Assembly (NCBI GenBank): GCA_002835675.1
Contig: PIZR01000001.1
Location: 486,303 to 550,302 of the forward strand
Direction: 5' to 3'
DNA: 64,000 bases
Source: Bacillus sp. BA3
GTDB taxonomy: Bacteria > Bacillota > Bacilli > Bacillales > DSM-1321
The position numbers were made by a program, and so were the translations under genes. Position 1 is the stretch's first letter, and the number at the start of each line of letters is the position of its first letter. The notes below the pieces were generated by a model, which searched no databases, had not been told where the DNA came from, and saw only the letters and a list, made by a program, of their open reading frames with translations. Of the stretch, positions 26,959-35,485 are shown piece by piece.

Positions 26959-28386
26959 ATGGAATTCTTAGAAAAATTTATTAGTGACGCTAATGGTGTG
27001 TTATGGTCTTCCATATTGATCATCATGTTGGTTGGATTGGGTCTTTATTTTAGCATCCGCACGAAGTTTGTCCAATTCAGAATGGTAGGGGAAATGTTCA
27101 GGCTTTTGGGAGAAGGTGCCACTGCGGATAAAAAAGGTGTAACATCCTTTCAGGCATTTTGCATAAGCACGGCATCGAGGGTAGGAACGGGTAACCTTGC
27201 AGGTGTTGCCATCGCGATCACGACGGGCGGACCTGGAGCCGTTTTCTGGATGTGGTTAATAGCACTGATCGGATCTGCTTCCGCATTCATTGAAAGTACA
27301 CTTGCTCAAATCTATAAGGTCAAGGATGGGGATGCATTCCGCGGCGGTCCTGCTTATTATATGGAAAAGGCATTGAATGCCCGTTGGATGGGAATCACTT
27401 TCGCTGTGTTGATTTCGCTTACATTTGGATTGGCTTTCAACTCGGTACAAGCCAATACGATTACAAGCGCATTCAATGAATCGTTTGGGATTGAAAAGTG
27501 GGTTACGGCAATCATCTTGGCTATGGTCACGGCTGTCATCATTTTTGGCGGGATCAAAATGGTTGCAAAGGTCTCTGAAGTCATCGTTCCGATCATGGCA
27601 GGAGCCTATGTAATAGTGGCGTTGATTATCATCATCATGAACATTACCGAGTTACCTGGTGTCTTTGCTTTGATCTTTGAAAGTGCATTTGATGGAATAA
27701 AAGAAGTGGCTGGCGGAGTACTGGGAGCTGCCATGATGCAGGGAATCAAGCGCGGCCTATTTTCAAATGAAGCCGGGATGGGTAGTGCACCAAATGCTGG
27801 TGCCACGGCTGACGTCAGTCATCCCGTCAAGCAAGGTCTCATTCAGTCTCTAGGTGTTTTTGTCGATACGCTCATCATTTGCAGCTCGACAGCCTTCATC
27901 ATTTTGTTTTCAGGTCTTTATACATCTAAGGAAACGGATGGTATCGTCCTAACCCAAAATGCCCTCGGAACGGCATTGGGATCTTGGGCGGGTATTTTCC
28001 TTGCCATTATCGTACTGCTATTCGCCTTTAGTTCGATTGTTGGCAACTATTATTATGGAGAGTCGAACATCGGCTTCATCAATGAAAATAAGGTTTGGCT
28101 GAATGTCTATCGTATCGCAGTCGTAGGGATGGTGATATTCGGTTCGCTTGCATCACTGGATTTTGTTTGGGGACTGGCTGACTTGCTGATGGCCCTTATG
28201 GCCATTATCAACCTGATCGCCATAGCTTTACTTGGAAAGATTGCTTTTGCTGCACTGGCGGATTATCAAAAGCAAAAGAAAAGTGGGAAAAATCCAGTCT
28301 TCCATGTGAACAATATTGAAGGTTTGAAGAATGTGGAATGCTGGGGTGACCCATCCGATAATGTGGATGTGAAGAAGGAGGCATAA
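26959..28386 (+). CDS. Alanine/glycine:cation symporter (AGCS family)
   Basis: 475 aa polytopic Na+- or H+-coupled amino acid carrier. The family signature region is visible around SRVGTGNLAGVAIAITTGGPGAVFWMW (residues about 75-100), with GGPAYYMEKAL and KRGLFSNEAGMGSAPNAGA further on. About 11 helices and a polar C-terminal tail of about 40 residues. GTAGAGGGG ribosome site. Imports alanine or glycine (family role); AlsT-like. Single gene with terminator. Confidence 0.93.
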   Translation: MEFLEKFISDANGVLWSSILIIMLVGLGLYFSIRTKFVQFRMVGEMFRLLGEGATADKKGVTSFQAFCISTASRVGTGNLAGVAIAITTGGPGAVFWMWLIALIGSASAFIESTLAQIYKVKDGDAFRGGPAYYMEKALNARWMGITFAVLISLTFGLAFNSVQANTITSAFNESFGIEKWVTAIILAMVTAVIIFGGIKMVAKVSEVIVPIMAGAYVIVALIIIIMNITELPGVFALIFESAFDGIKEVAGGVLGAAMMQGIKRGLFSNEAGMGSAPNAGATADVSHPVKQGLIQSLGVFVDTLIICSSTAFIILFSGLYTSKETDGIVLTQNALGTALGSWAGIFLAIIVLLFAFSSIVGNYYYGESNIGFINENKVWLNVYRIAVVGMVIFGSLASLDFVWGLADLLMALMAIINLIAIALLGKIAFAALADYQKQKKSGKNPVFHVNNIEGLKNVECWGDPSDNVDVKKEA

Positions 28387-28395
28387 GCTCTCAGT

Positions 28396-28445
28396 AAGCT
28401 TACATGTTAAGTCCCTGAAAGGGGATTTTACTTGTAAGCTTTTTC
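28396..28445 (+). terminator. Intrinsic terminator of the AGCS gene
   Basis: Long stem AAGCTTAC...AAGTCCC / GGGGATTTT...GTAAGCTT with TTTTCTTT tail. Confidence 0.82.
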
Positions 28446-28566
28446 TTTGCCTTTTTCCTCCTTTTTTAACATTATTGAATATTGCTTCGTTTTTTACACA
28501 AAATACCTTTGACTTTAATACTGTTGTCAAAATGTTTGGACATTTTAAAAAATAGGAGTGAATAAA

Positions 28567-28785
28567 ATGGATAGCAAGCAATCAAAAAATGAATCTTCAG
28601 AAGTTGCCGGAAGAATATATGATGTCAGCGATTATAAACGGGAAGATCCTTTATCCTCTGGACTGGCCAGAACCCACGAACAAGTCTCGGATACTTATGC
28701 GGAAGGCGAAATAAAAGCAGTCATTGATGATGTAAACGGAAGAGATATTGAAATTGCAAAAGAAGGATCTAAAAAAGAAAGGTAA
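28567..28785 (+). CDS. Small YozQ-like protein (DUF4025)
   Basis: 72 aa from ATG 28567, which has GGAG 8-11 nt upstream; GTG 28558 overlaps that site. Hydrophilic, charged, with AGRIYDVSDYKREDPLSSGL and HEQVSDTYAEG, a pattern I recall from YozQ-type proteins of unknown function in spore-formers. No membrane segment or Cys. Single gene, convergent with cbiO. Confidence 0.75.
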   Translation: MDSKQSKNESSEVAGRIYDVSDYKREDPLSSGLARTHEQVSDTYAEGEIKAVIDDVNGRDIEIAKEGSKKER

Positions 28786-28845
28786 TAAAATTTGTTTTTT
28801 AGGAACAAGAATTATCGCCTGCTATTTTTTAGATATCGGTTTGAT

Positions 28846-28877
28846 CCCCTAGCTTCTGATGAAGCAAGAGCTAGGGG
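28846..28877. terminator. Bidirectional hairpin terminator between yozQ-like and cbiO
   Basis: Perfect CCCCTAGCT / AGCTAGGGG stem, 14-nt loop. T-runs are weak on both sides. Confidence 0.6.
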
Positions 28878-28884
28878 AACTTAA

Positions 28885-29730
28885 TTAATAAATTCTTTCT
28901 GTCTCCAACTTTTGAAGCAATTCTTCCTTCGTTCTTGGGAAAAGGTCCCTTTCTGCAGGGTTCCTTGATTGAAGAAGGGCTTGAAACATTTCAAATACCC
29001 ACGGTTTCTCCAGATGTGCCTGCAGCAAAACGTCTTCATCATGGAAAACGGAAACAGGGTCCCCTTGGTATATGACCTTACCATCGTTCATGACAACAAC
29101 TTCATCAGCCCATTGATAAGCTAAATTAACATCATGAGTTGATAGGATAATCGTTTTGTCAGGGTGGTGGATACTGTCCAGCAGAGCCATGATCTGTCTT
29201 GAGAAATAAGGATCCAATCCAGCGGTAGGTTCGTCCAAGAGCCAGACATCGGGCTCCATGGCGAGTATCCCCGCAATGGCGACACGTTTTTTTTGCCCAA
29301 GGCTCAAAAAATGGGTAGGTCTGTCTTTCAGTTCCGTTACTTCCGTTTGGGCCATTGCCCAATTTACTTTCTCTTGAACCTTAATTCTATCCCATCCTAA
29401 ATTCATCGGTCCAAACGATATATCCTGTTGTACATTAGCGGAAAAGAGCTGAGAGTCGGGATCTTGAAAAACGATCCCGACTTGCTTTCGTAATGATAAT
29501 AATGATTTACGGTCATATTTCATTTTTTTGCACTTAAATCTGATCTTTCCTGCTGTAGGTTGTAAAAGACCATTTAAATGGAGGAATAAAGTCGATTTGC
29601 CGGCACCATTATTGCCTAATAATGCAATCTTTTTACCCTGTTGAATCGTTAGCGACAGATCGTTTAAAGCGAACGTTCCATCTGCGAATTGATGGGTGAG
29701 GCCTTCTATATGAAAAATATGCTCGTCCAT
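28885..29730 (-). CDS. cbiO: Cobalt ECF transporter ATPase CbiO
   Basis: 281 aa ABC ATPase. Walker A GNNGAGKSTLFLHL, signature LSLGQKKRVAIAGIL, Walker B VWLLDEPTAGLDPYF, H-loop LSTHDVNLAY. It powers cobalt import with CbiM, CbiN and CbiQ encoded just upstream on the same strand. Residues from about 225 form an extra C-terminal segment common in CbiO/NikO. Last gene of a leftward operon headed by a B12 riboswitch, 18 nt after cbiQ. Confidence 0.93.
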   Translation of the reverse strand: MDEHIFHIEGLTHQFADGTFALNDLSLTIQQGKKIALLGNNGAGKSTLFLHLNGLLQPTAGKIRFKCKKMKYDRKSLLSLRKQVGIVFQDPDSQLFSANVQQDISFGPMNLGWDRIKVQEKVNWAMAQTEVTELKDRPTHFLSLGQKKRVAIAGILAMEPDVWLLDEPTAGLDPYFSRQIMALLDSIHHPDKTIILSTHDVNLAYQWADEVVVMNDGKVIYQGDPVSVFHDEDVLLQAHLEKPWVFEMFQALLQSRNPAERDLFPRTKEELLQKLETERIY

Positions 29731-29748
29731 TGTTGGGTTGCCTCCAAT

Positions 29749-30525
29749 TTACAAATATCCATTAATAAAGATTAAGCTTCCTAATATTACTATCGCGATC
29801 AGCCAATTGCGTGAGGAATAGGTGTAAGTATCCTCGAGATAGGAAAGGTTCTCCTGATAGCCTCTTGCGTTCATGGCCATCGTCAATTGCCCAGAGCGCT
29901 GCAATACTCCTAAAAATAAAGACGAGATTAGTAATCCGAGAGATCGTATGCCTTTCCTTAATGAAACATACCCTAGCCGTGAAGCTTGTGCTTGATGAAT
30001 GGCCAAAGCTGTATCTAAAAAAATAAAGATGAAGCGATAGGTCAATTCTATTAAATCAATCAATAAGGAAGGCACTTTAAGTTTTCGCAACACGGATAGG
30101 ATGACGGTAAAGGGTGTAGTTAAGGTAAGGAAATATAAACAGCTGATACTGCCGAATACGACAGTGATCAAATTGGACACTGTACCGACGCTGTCATCGC
30201 TGATGAATATTTGCCAGTTCCCGACCTTCCAGGACCACCATATATTCGATATCGAAGTAAATTCGCTTGTGAAAGAAAAAAGGATGGTAATTGTTCCAGA
30301 TAGTATAAAAAATCCTGGCAATAGAAGTAATTTCAGATAATAGGAAAGCGGGATTTTTGCCGCAAAAATGATTAAAGCGCTCATCACCGTAAAAGTGATG
30401 AGCGAAACGGTCATATCCCTTACCGTTAACGAAAACAGCAAAAGGGAAAGTGCAAAAACCATCTTTTCCAACGGATGAACATCCTTTAGCCCATTGAAAT
30501 AGGCATATTTATCAATGAGTAACAT
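29749..30525 (-). CDS. cbiQ: Cobalt ECF transporter transmembrane protein CbiQ
   Basis: 258 aa energy-coupling T component with several hydrophobic helices and the conserved short basic motif region AMNARGYQENLSY (EcfT ARG motif), which couples ATP use by CbiO to substrate translocation. The start overlaps the end of cbiN by 14 nt, indicating translational coupling. Confidence 0.92.
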   Translation of the reverse strand: MLLIDKYAYFNGLKDVHPLEKMVFALSLLLFSLTVRDMTVSLITFTVMSALIIFAAKIPLSYYLKLLLLPGFFILSGTITILFSFTSEFTSISNIWWSWKVGNWQIFISDDSVGTVSNLITVVFGSISCLYFLTLTTPFTVILSVLRKLKVPSLLIDLIELTYRFIFIFLDTALAIHQAQASRLGYVSLRKGIRSLGLLISSLFLGVLQRSGQLTMAMNARGYQENLSYLEDTYTYSSRNWLIAIVILGSLIFINGYL

Positions 30526-30823
30526 GCTTCGATTTTTCTGTCAATTCTTGTTTGGTTTGCTTATTCCTTTGTCTCATCACGCCAATGAAGTATCCAATGA
30601 AACCGGCTCCGATTGCAGCTTGAAGCGCAAATAATAAGCTTTCGGTTTCTGCACCTGGCGGCTCCCATATACTGTTGAACCATGGCTTGTATTCCGGATG
30701 GATCTTAGTGATGGCTTCCTCAGCTTCGCCGTCGGCACCGCCAAATTCCGTTCCTTGTTGGGTGATTAACGGTATGGTTGCAAGAATGACAACCAGGAAA
30801 AGCAGCAGTAGACTTTTTTTCAT
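30512..30823 (-). CDS. cbiN: Cobalt transport protein CbiN
   Basis: 103 aa with two membrane helices (LLLLFLVVILATIPLI near the N-terminus; a second around AAIGAGFIGYFIGVM) separated by an extracytoplasmic loop (GGADGEAEEAI, KPWFNSIWEPP), the CbiN layout. It associates with CbiM and is needed for metal loading. Begins one base after the cbiM stop codon. Confidence 0.92.
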   Translation of the reverse strand: MKKSLLLLFLVVILATIPLITQQGTEFGGADGEAEEAITKIHPEYKPWFNSIWEPPGAETESLLFALQAAIGAGFIGYFIGVMRQRNKQTKQELTEKSKHVTH

Positions 30824-30824
30824 A

Positions 30825-31568
30825 TTAACGGGCCTCCTTAGAAAAAACTCGCAGCAATTTCAATTCACCTAGATTGTATTTTTTCAAGAAATTCATTACG
30901 ACGACTGTCAATAACCCCTCACTGATTGCCAAGGGAATTTGGGTCAGGGCAAAAATACCTGCAAATTTACTGAAAGAGGCCATGAATCCTCCTACCTCGG
31001 AAGGAAAAGCAAGAGCAAGTTGAACGGAAGTGACCACATAGGTTCCTAAATCTCCAAAAGCAGCTGCCAAGAAAACGGCAAGTGAAAAAGACCACCCCAA
31101 TTTAGTTGCGCCCTTGAAGACAAAGTAAGCAATGAACGGTCCGCAAACGGCCATGGAAAATGCATTGGCCCCTAATGTCGTCAATCCTCCGTGAGCCAGT
31201 AAAACAGCTTGAAATAACAGAACGATGGAGCCAACGACACTCATGGCCAATGGTCCGAATAATATGGAACCCAAACCAACTCCGGTAGGGTGTGAAGAAC
31301 TTCCCGTAACGGAAGGAATCTTTAGGGCCGATAAAATAAATACAAATGCGCCCGATAGGCCAAGTATCATTTTTGTTTCTGGATTTTCCCTAACTTTGGA
31401 CCTAATGGACCGGTAACCCAAGATTAAAAATGGAAACGTCACGGCCCACCAGAATATAGCCCATTCAATGGGTAAAAAGCCCTCCATGATATGCATGGCC
31501 ATTGCCCGGTTCGGGATAAAAAGCAATAAGATGACAAAATAAATAATTTTCCAATTGGTTCTTTTCAT
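30825..31568 (-). CDS. cbiM: Cobalt ECF transporter substrate-specific component CbiM
   Basis: 247 aa when started at ATG 31568, which has AAAGGAGAAAG directly upstream; the longer frame to 31697 runs into the terminator and is rejected. A signal-like N-terminus ends NRAMA before MHIMEGFLP; in CbiM/NikM the freed Met-His N-terminus binds the metal. The [13 protein letters not shown] and [13 protein letters not shown] regions are family-typical. Imports Co(II) for the corrin operon opposite. Confidence 0.94.
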   Translation of the reverse strand: MKRTNWKIIYFVILLLFIPNRAMAMHIMEGFLPIEWAIFWWAVTFPFLILGYRSIRSKVRENPETKMILGLSGAFVFILSALKIPSVTGSSSHPTGVGLGSILFGPLAMSVVGSIVLLFQAVLLAHGGLTTLGANAFSMAVCGPFIAYFVFKGATKLGWSFSLAVFLAAAFGDLGTYVVTSVQLALAFPSEVGGFMASFSKFAGIFALTQIPLAISEGLLTVVVMNFLKKYNLGELKLLRVFSKEAR

Positions 31569-31634
31569 TCTTTCTCCTTTCAATACTTTTAAATTTTTCT
31601 GATCAATCTTGAGAAGAAAAGCGGCGCCCAACAT

Positions 31635-31668
31635 AAAAAGCACTTCTCTCAAAGGAAAGAAGTGCGTA
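31635..31668 (-). terminator. Riboswitch-linked terminator before cbiM
   Basis: On the minus strand GCACTTCTTTC / GAGAGAAGTGC followed by TTTTTATG, between the B12 aptamer and the cbiM ribosome site; probably the regulated terminator. Confidence 0.85.
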
Positions 31669-31756
31669 ATGAACAGGAATTTTGCAGCATGAAGCAATCA
31701 TGGGCCATTCTGCCTGATCCGCACGCCCATCCTCGTAGGCTGAAACAGTTTCACGT

Positions 31757-31925
31757 TTCATGGCAGGTCTCCTGGCTTTGGTTCATCATCCCATTACATC
31801 CTTCCCATCTCATTTGACAGTGGATTAAAGCTAAAGTAATAGGACTTCCCTTTACAGTGGCGGGACCGCTCCGGATTTTCACCGGCTTCCCTTTTAAGTT
31901 GAATTCCGAGAAATTCAACACCATA
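31757..31925 (-). ncRNA. Cobalamin (B12) riboswitch controlling cbiMNQO
   Basis: Read on the minus strand: GGGAAGCCGGTGAAAATCCG, GCGGTCCCGCCACTGTAA, and the B12 box AGCCAGGAGACCTGCC (31764-31779). These are the invariant parts of the cobalamin aptamer. High adenosylcobalamin should end transcription before cbiM and so lower cobalt uptake. Confidence 0.93.
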
Positions 31926-32130
31926 AAACTTATGTAATTATTTTGAAAATTCTCGTATAGTGTACCATAAAGAAATAATTTCAGCTACACTATCTTTTTT
32001 TTCGGGACGGATTTTGTTGCAAGGAAAGGATTTTTACGGGTTTTACACTATTAAACTTTTCTAAACAGTCGGAATAAACTATTGAATTTTGATAAAGTTG
32101 TTATATGATAGATTAAGTTAGTTAGAAATG

Positions 32131-32136
32131 TATAAT
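32131..32136 (+). promoter_or_regulatory. Candidate -10 box of the cobalamin operon
   Basis: TATAAT at 32131-32136 would start RNA near 32143, just before the aptamer. A -35 at the right distance is poor. An alternative is TTGAAT 32082 with TATGAT 32104 (16-nt spacer). Assignment uncertain. Confidence 0.35.
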
Positions 32137-32157
32137 AAAACCAAATATTTCATTTTA

Positions 32158-32322
32158 AAAGTGCCCTTGTGTGAATAAGCAAGGGATAATAGGGAAATCG
32201 GTGAAAATCCGATGCAGCCCCCGCTACTGTAAACGCTGATGAAATTGTCGATAGCCACTGGCATGATGCCGGGAAGGGACAAAGTAAAATGAAGCGTAAG
32301 CCAGGAAACCTGCTTTTAAAAT
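32158..32322 (+). ncRNA. Cobalamin (B12) riboswitch controlling the cbi operon
   Basis: GGGAAATCGGTGAAAATCCG, GCAGCCCCCGCTACTGTAA and the B12 box AAGCCAGGAAACCTGC near 32298-32313 are all present. It is followed by a terminator at 32420-32450 and then cbiW. It faces away from the second B12 riboswitch about 230 nt to the left. Confidence 0.93.
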
Positions 32323-32419
32323 TGCATGATACTTTTCGGAGGGAAAGGTAGAAGGACTATGACGATTTTGGAAGGATTTGGCATGTTTGCCTTTGGCTTC
32401 TCATTCATATAGTTTTTTT

Positions 32420-32450
32420 AAAACCTTGACTCTAATGTTAAGGTTTTTTA
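32420..32450 (+). terminator. Riboswitch-linked terminator before cbiW
   Basis: AAACCTT-GACTCTAATGTT-AAGGTTT then TTTATTTT, between aptamer and first gene. Confidence 0.85.
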
Positions 32451-32483
32451 TTTTGCCTTTTCCCTGAACTCAGGAGGAAGAAG

Positions 32484-32852
32484 ATGACTACTTGGAACTT
32501 GATGGGTACAAATACGCATCTGTTGATTTGTAATGGGAGCAGCTGCATGAAAAAGGGCGGGGAAGAAGTAACCCAAGCGATTCGCGATGAAATTACTTCA
32601 AAGGGACTTGATTTGAAAATCCATACAACCAGGACACGCTGTAACGGAAGATGTAAGGATGCCTGCGTTGTGATTGCCTATCCCCAAGGAAACTGGTATC
32701 GAGTGGAAACGCCTGAATTCGGTCGGCAGATCGTCAGTAATATCGATGATGGTGAATTTGTTCCACAGATGATCTATCAATTCAATGATGGGGAAATGAC
32801 CCCTAATCCAGATTTTCCTGCTCATACGGGTATTTCAAAGAACAAAGCGTAA
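32484..32852 (+). CDS. cbiW: CbiW, [2Fe-2S] thioredoxin-like ferredoxin of cobalamin operon
   Basis: 122 aa. Cys pattern CNGSSCMKKGG ... TRCNGRCKDACV fits thioredoxin-like [2Fe-2S] ferredoxins. In B. megaterium the first gene of the cobI operon, cbiW, encodes such a protein; its role is probably electron supply to iron-sulfur partners such as CbiH60 (inference). CAGGAGGAAGAAG ribosome site. 14 nt before cbiH60. Confidence 0.85.
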   Translation: MTTWNLMGTNTHLLICNGSSCMKKGGEEVTQAIRDEITSKGLDLKIHTTRTRCNGRCKDACVVIAYPQGNWYRVETPEFGRQIVSNIDDGEFVPQMIYQFNDGEMTPNPDFPAHTGISKNKA

Positions 32853-32866
32853 AAGGAGATGTCTTA

Positions 32867-34504
32867 ATGAGTACTAACGGTAAATTATTCGTCGTGGGCT
32901 TTGGGCCCGGGAATTTTGAACACATTACCAAACGTGCCGTCGAAGCCCTTCAAGAAAGTGACTACATCATTGGTTATAAAACTTATGTTGAACTCATTCA
33001 GGGATTGCTTACAGATCAAACGATCATTAGTACGGGGATGACTGAAGAAGTATCACGTGCACAGGAAGCAGTGAAACAAGCGGAGCTGGGAAAGAAAGTG
33101 GCGGTGATTTCCAGTGGGGATGCCGGAGTTTACGGGATGGCAGGGTTGGTTTATGAAGTATTGATTGAGAAAGGCTGGAAAGAAGAAACTGGAGTGGGCA
33201 TTGAAGTCATTCCTGGCATTTCTGCAATCAACTCATGTGCGTCTTTACTTGGGGCACCAGTCATGCACGATTCGTGTACGATCAGCCTCAGTGATCATTT
33301 AACTCCTTGGGAACTGATCGCTAAAAGGGTTGAAGCAGCTGCAATGGCAGACTTTGTCATTGCACTTTATAATCCGCGCAGCGGCAGGCGGACCCGGCAA
33401 ATTGTTGAAACACAGAAAATTCTCCTTCGCTACCGCTCGCCGGATACACCTGTCGGGTTGGTGAAAAGTGCTTATCGCGATAGGCAGGATATTGTCATAA
33501 CCAATTTGCAGGATATGTTGAATCACGATATTGGAATGTTGACCACCGTCATTATCGGTAATTCATCCACCTTTTTATATGATGACAAAATCATCACACC
33601 AAGAGGCTATCAGAGAAAATATACTTTGAATTCGGAAAAGCAAACATTGAAGCCGCATCAGCGACTGCAAAAAGAAGCGGAACCGTGGGCATTAGATCAA
33701 GAGGCCTTAACCGAGTCCGCTGGAGGAGTTGGATTACTTACAAAAGCACCAGAAAAGAAGCCAGCTTCCTTTGAAATGGCAATGGAGGCCCTGTCAAGAG
33801 TCAAGGGTCAAACCGTTAAGCAATCCATTCAGCCGATTGTTCAGCAAAAAATGGAGTCGGTATTCGAACTTGCCGTTAGTCCAGGTGTGGCGAATAAACA
33901 ATTCACTCCCAAACAAATGATGACACTTGCGGAAGTTGTTGGGGAAAAGGGAACGATGGAATACACGCCAAATCATAAAATCGTCTTAAAGATTCCGACA
34001 ACGGATCCGGAAGTCATAACGGGGAAATTGCAATCAGCAAACTTTCTTTTGTCGCCGATTGGAGATGTACTGACATTAAAAGCCTGTGATTTCTGTGATG
34101 GTGAAAAAGCGGAATCCATTCCTTATGCGGACGAAATACACCGGGTGCTTGGCGGAATGAAAATGCCCAAGGAACTGAATATCGGTTTTAATGGGTGTGG
34201 GATGGCTTGTTATAGTGCTGTGATGGATGATATCGGGATTGTCTTCCGAAAAGGGAAGTTCGACTTATTTCTTGGAGCTAAACCGGTTGGAAGAACAGCC
34301 CATCCGGGTCAGCCGGTGGCGGAAGGCATTGAACCGGAACAGCTTGTTGAACTGATTACGGACATTGTCGGGGAGTATAAGCAAAATGCCCATCCAAATG
34401 AGCGGCTTTTTAAATACTTCAAACGTTCGAAAAAGATACAGAATTTTTCTTATCAGGACATCGCTCCCAAAATAAACATAGAGCCTGCGCCTTGTGAAGA
34501 CTAA
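32867..34504 (+). CDS. cbiH: CbiH60, cobalt-factor III methyltransferase fused to Fe-S domain
   Basis: 545 aa. Residues 1-240 are a tetrapyrrole methylase (VVGFGPGNFEHITKRAV; ISSGDAGVYGMAG; TVIIGNSSTF), which methylates C17 and drives ring contraction. After a linker, residues about 340-520 resemble a nitrite/sulfite-reductase half domain with Cys in KACDFCDG and GFNGCGMACYSA, suitable for a [4Fe-4S] cluster. This two-part form is the CbiH60 of B. megaterium. AAAGGAGATG ribosome site. Confidence 0.92.
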   Translation: MSTNGKLFVVGFGPGNFEHITKRAVEALQESDYIIGYKTYVELIQGLLTDQTIISTGMTEEVSRAQEAVKQAELGKKVAVISSGDAGVYGMAGLVYEVLIEKGWKEETGVGIEVIPGISAINSCASLLGAPVMHDSCTISLSDHLTPWELIAKRVEAAAMADFVIALYNPRSGRRTRQIVETQKILLRYRSPDTPVGLVKSAYRDRQDIVITNLQDMLNHDIGMLTTVIIGNSSTFLYDDKIITPRGYQRKYTLNSEKQTLKPHQRLQKEAEPWALDQEALTESAGGVGLLTKAPEKKPASFEMAMEALSRVKGQTVKQSIQPIVQQKMESVFELAVSPGVANKQFTPKQMMTLAEVVGEKGTMEYTPNHKIVLKIPTTDPEVITGKLQSANFLLSPIGDVLTLKACDFCDGEKAESIPYADEIHRVLGGMKMPKELNIGFNGCGMACYSAVMDDIGIVFRKGKFDLFLGAKPVGRTAHPGQPVAEGIEPEQLVELITDIVGEYKQNAHPNERLFKYFKRSKKIQNFSYQDIAPKINIEPAPCED

Positions 34505-34522
34505 TCTAGAGGAGGAAAGTAA

Positions 34523-35485
34523 ATGAAAGCAGTTTTGTTCGTAGGACACGGAAGCCGGTTGGCTTCGGGAAATGAAGAAGTCCGTCATTTTATTAAGAAT
34601 ATGATTCCGGCAATGGACGAGCGTTTCATGGTGGAAACGTGCTTCTTGGAATTTGCGGCACCGAATATATCCGAAGGAATTGATAATTGTGTAAAACGAG
34701 GGGCTACTGAAGTTATCGTCATACCGATCATTTTGTTGCATGCAGGACATTCGAAATTACATATCCCAGCTGAAATAGAGGATGGGAAAACCAAGTATCC
34801 AGAAGTGAAATTCACATATGGCCAAACGATCGGGGTCCACCATGATGTATTGACGATCCTGACAGACCGTCTTGAGGAAGCGGGATTCGATACGACCTCT
34901 GAACATTCTGAGACAGCGATATTGCTAATTGGCCGAGGTGGCAGTGATGCTGATGCAAATAGTGATATATATAAAATTTCACGATTATTATGGGAAAAAT
35001 TAAGCGTTAAATGGGTCGAAACAGCCTTCATGGGTGTAACGGACCCTCACGTTGATGAAGGTATTGAACGATGCATCCGATTAGGGGCAAAAAAAATAGT
35101 GATGCTGCCATATTTCCTCTTCACTGGTGTGTTGATGGAAAGAATGGAGGATATGCTGAAAGGCTATCAAGAGCAATATCATGATCGAGAATTCATTTTG
35201 GCAAAGTATTTTGGATATCATCCAACCTTACAGAACATTCTGCAAGAACGAGTAATCGAAGCCAGTGAAGGAAGGTCAAGCGGGGCGCGTGATTTGGAAA
35301 ACTATCGTAAACATGTCGAGGAACATGGACATGCTCACCATCATCACCATCACGACCACGATCACGACCATGATCACCATCACGACCACGATCACGACCA
35401 TGATCATCATCACGACCATGATCATCATCACGACCATGATCATCACCACGATCATGATGGGCAAGCGGTGGGGTCATCAAAATGA
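34523..35485 (+). CDS. cbiX: Sirohydrochlorin cobaltochelatase CbiX with long His/Asp tail
   Basis: 320 aa long-form CbiX with two chelatase-like halves. The N-terminal half carries active-site His in LFVGHGSRLASG and LLHAGHSKLHIP; the second half has LLIGRGGSDADANS. It inserts Co(II) into sirohydrochlorin, the step that commits to the early-cobalt pathway. Residues from about 268 are a run of His and Asp coded by a small tandem repeat (35335-35460), probably metal storage or delivery. Odd: no Cys-X-X-Cys ligand pair follows the tail, unlike B. megaterium CbiX with its reported MXCXXC cluster site. Stop overlaps the cbiJ start (ATGA). Confidence 0.93.
   Translation: MKAVLFVGHGSRLASGNEEVRHFIKNMIPAMDERFMVETCFLEFAAPNISEGIDNCVKRGATEVIVIPIILLHAGHSKLHIPAEIEDGKTKYPEVKFTYGQTIGVHHDVLTILTDRLEEAGFDTTSEHSETAILLIGRGGSDADANSDIYKISRLLWEKLSVKWVETAFMGVTDPHVDEGIERCIRLGAKKIVMLPYFLFTGVLMERMEDMLKGYQEQYHDREFILAKYFGYHPTLQNILQERVIEASEGRSSGARDLENYRKHVEEHGHAHHHHHHDHDHDHDHHHDHDHDHDHHHDHDHHHDHDHHHDHDGQAVGSSK
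35335..35460 (+). repeat. Degenerate CAY/GAY tandem repeat coding His/Asp tail
   Basis: In-frame run of CAT/CAC and GAC/GAT codons within cbiX, with larger units such as CACGACCATGATCATCAT repeated several times. Such tracts can change length by slippage; length multiples of three would only alter the tail. Confidence 0.85.
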
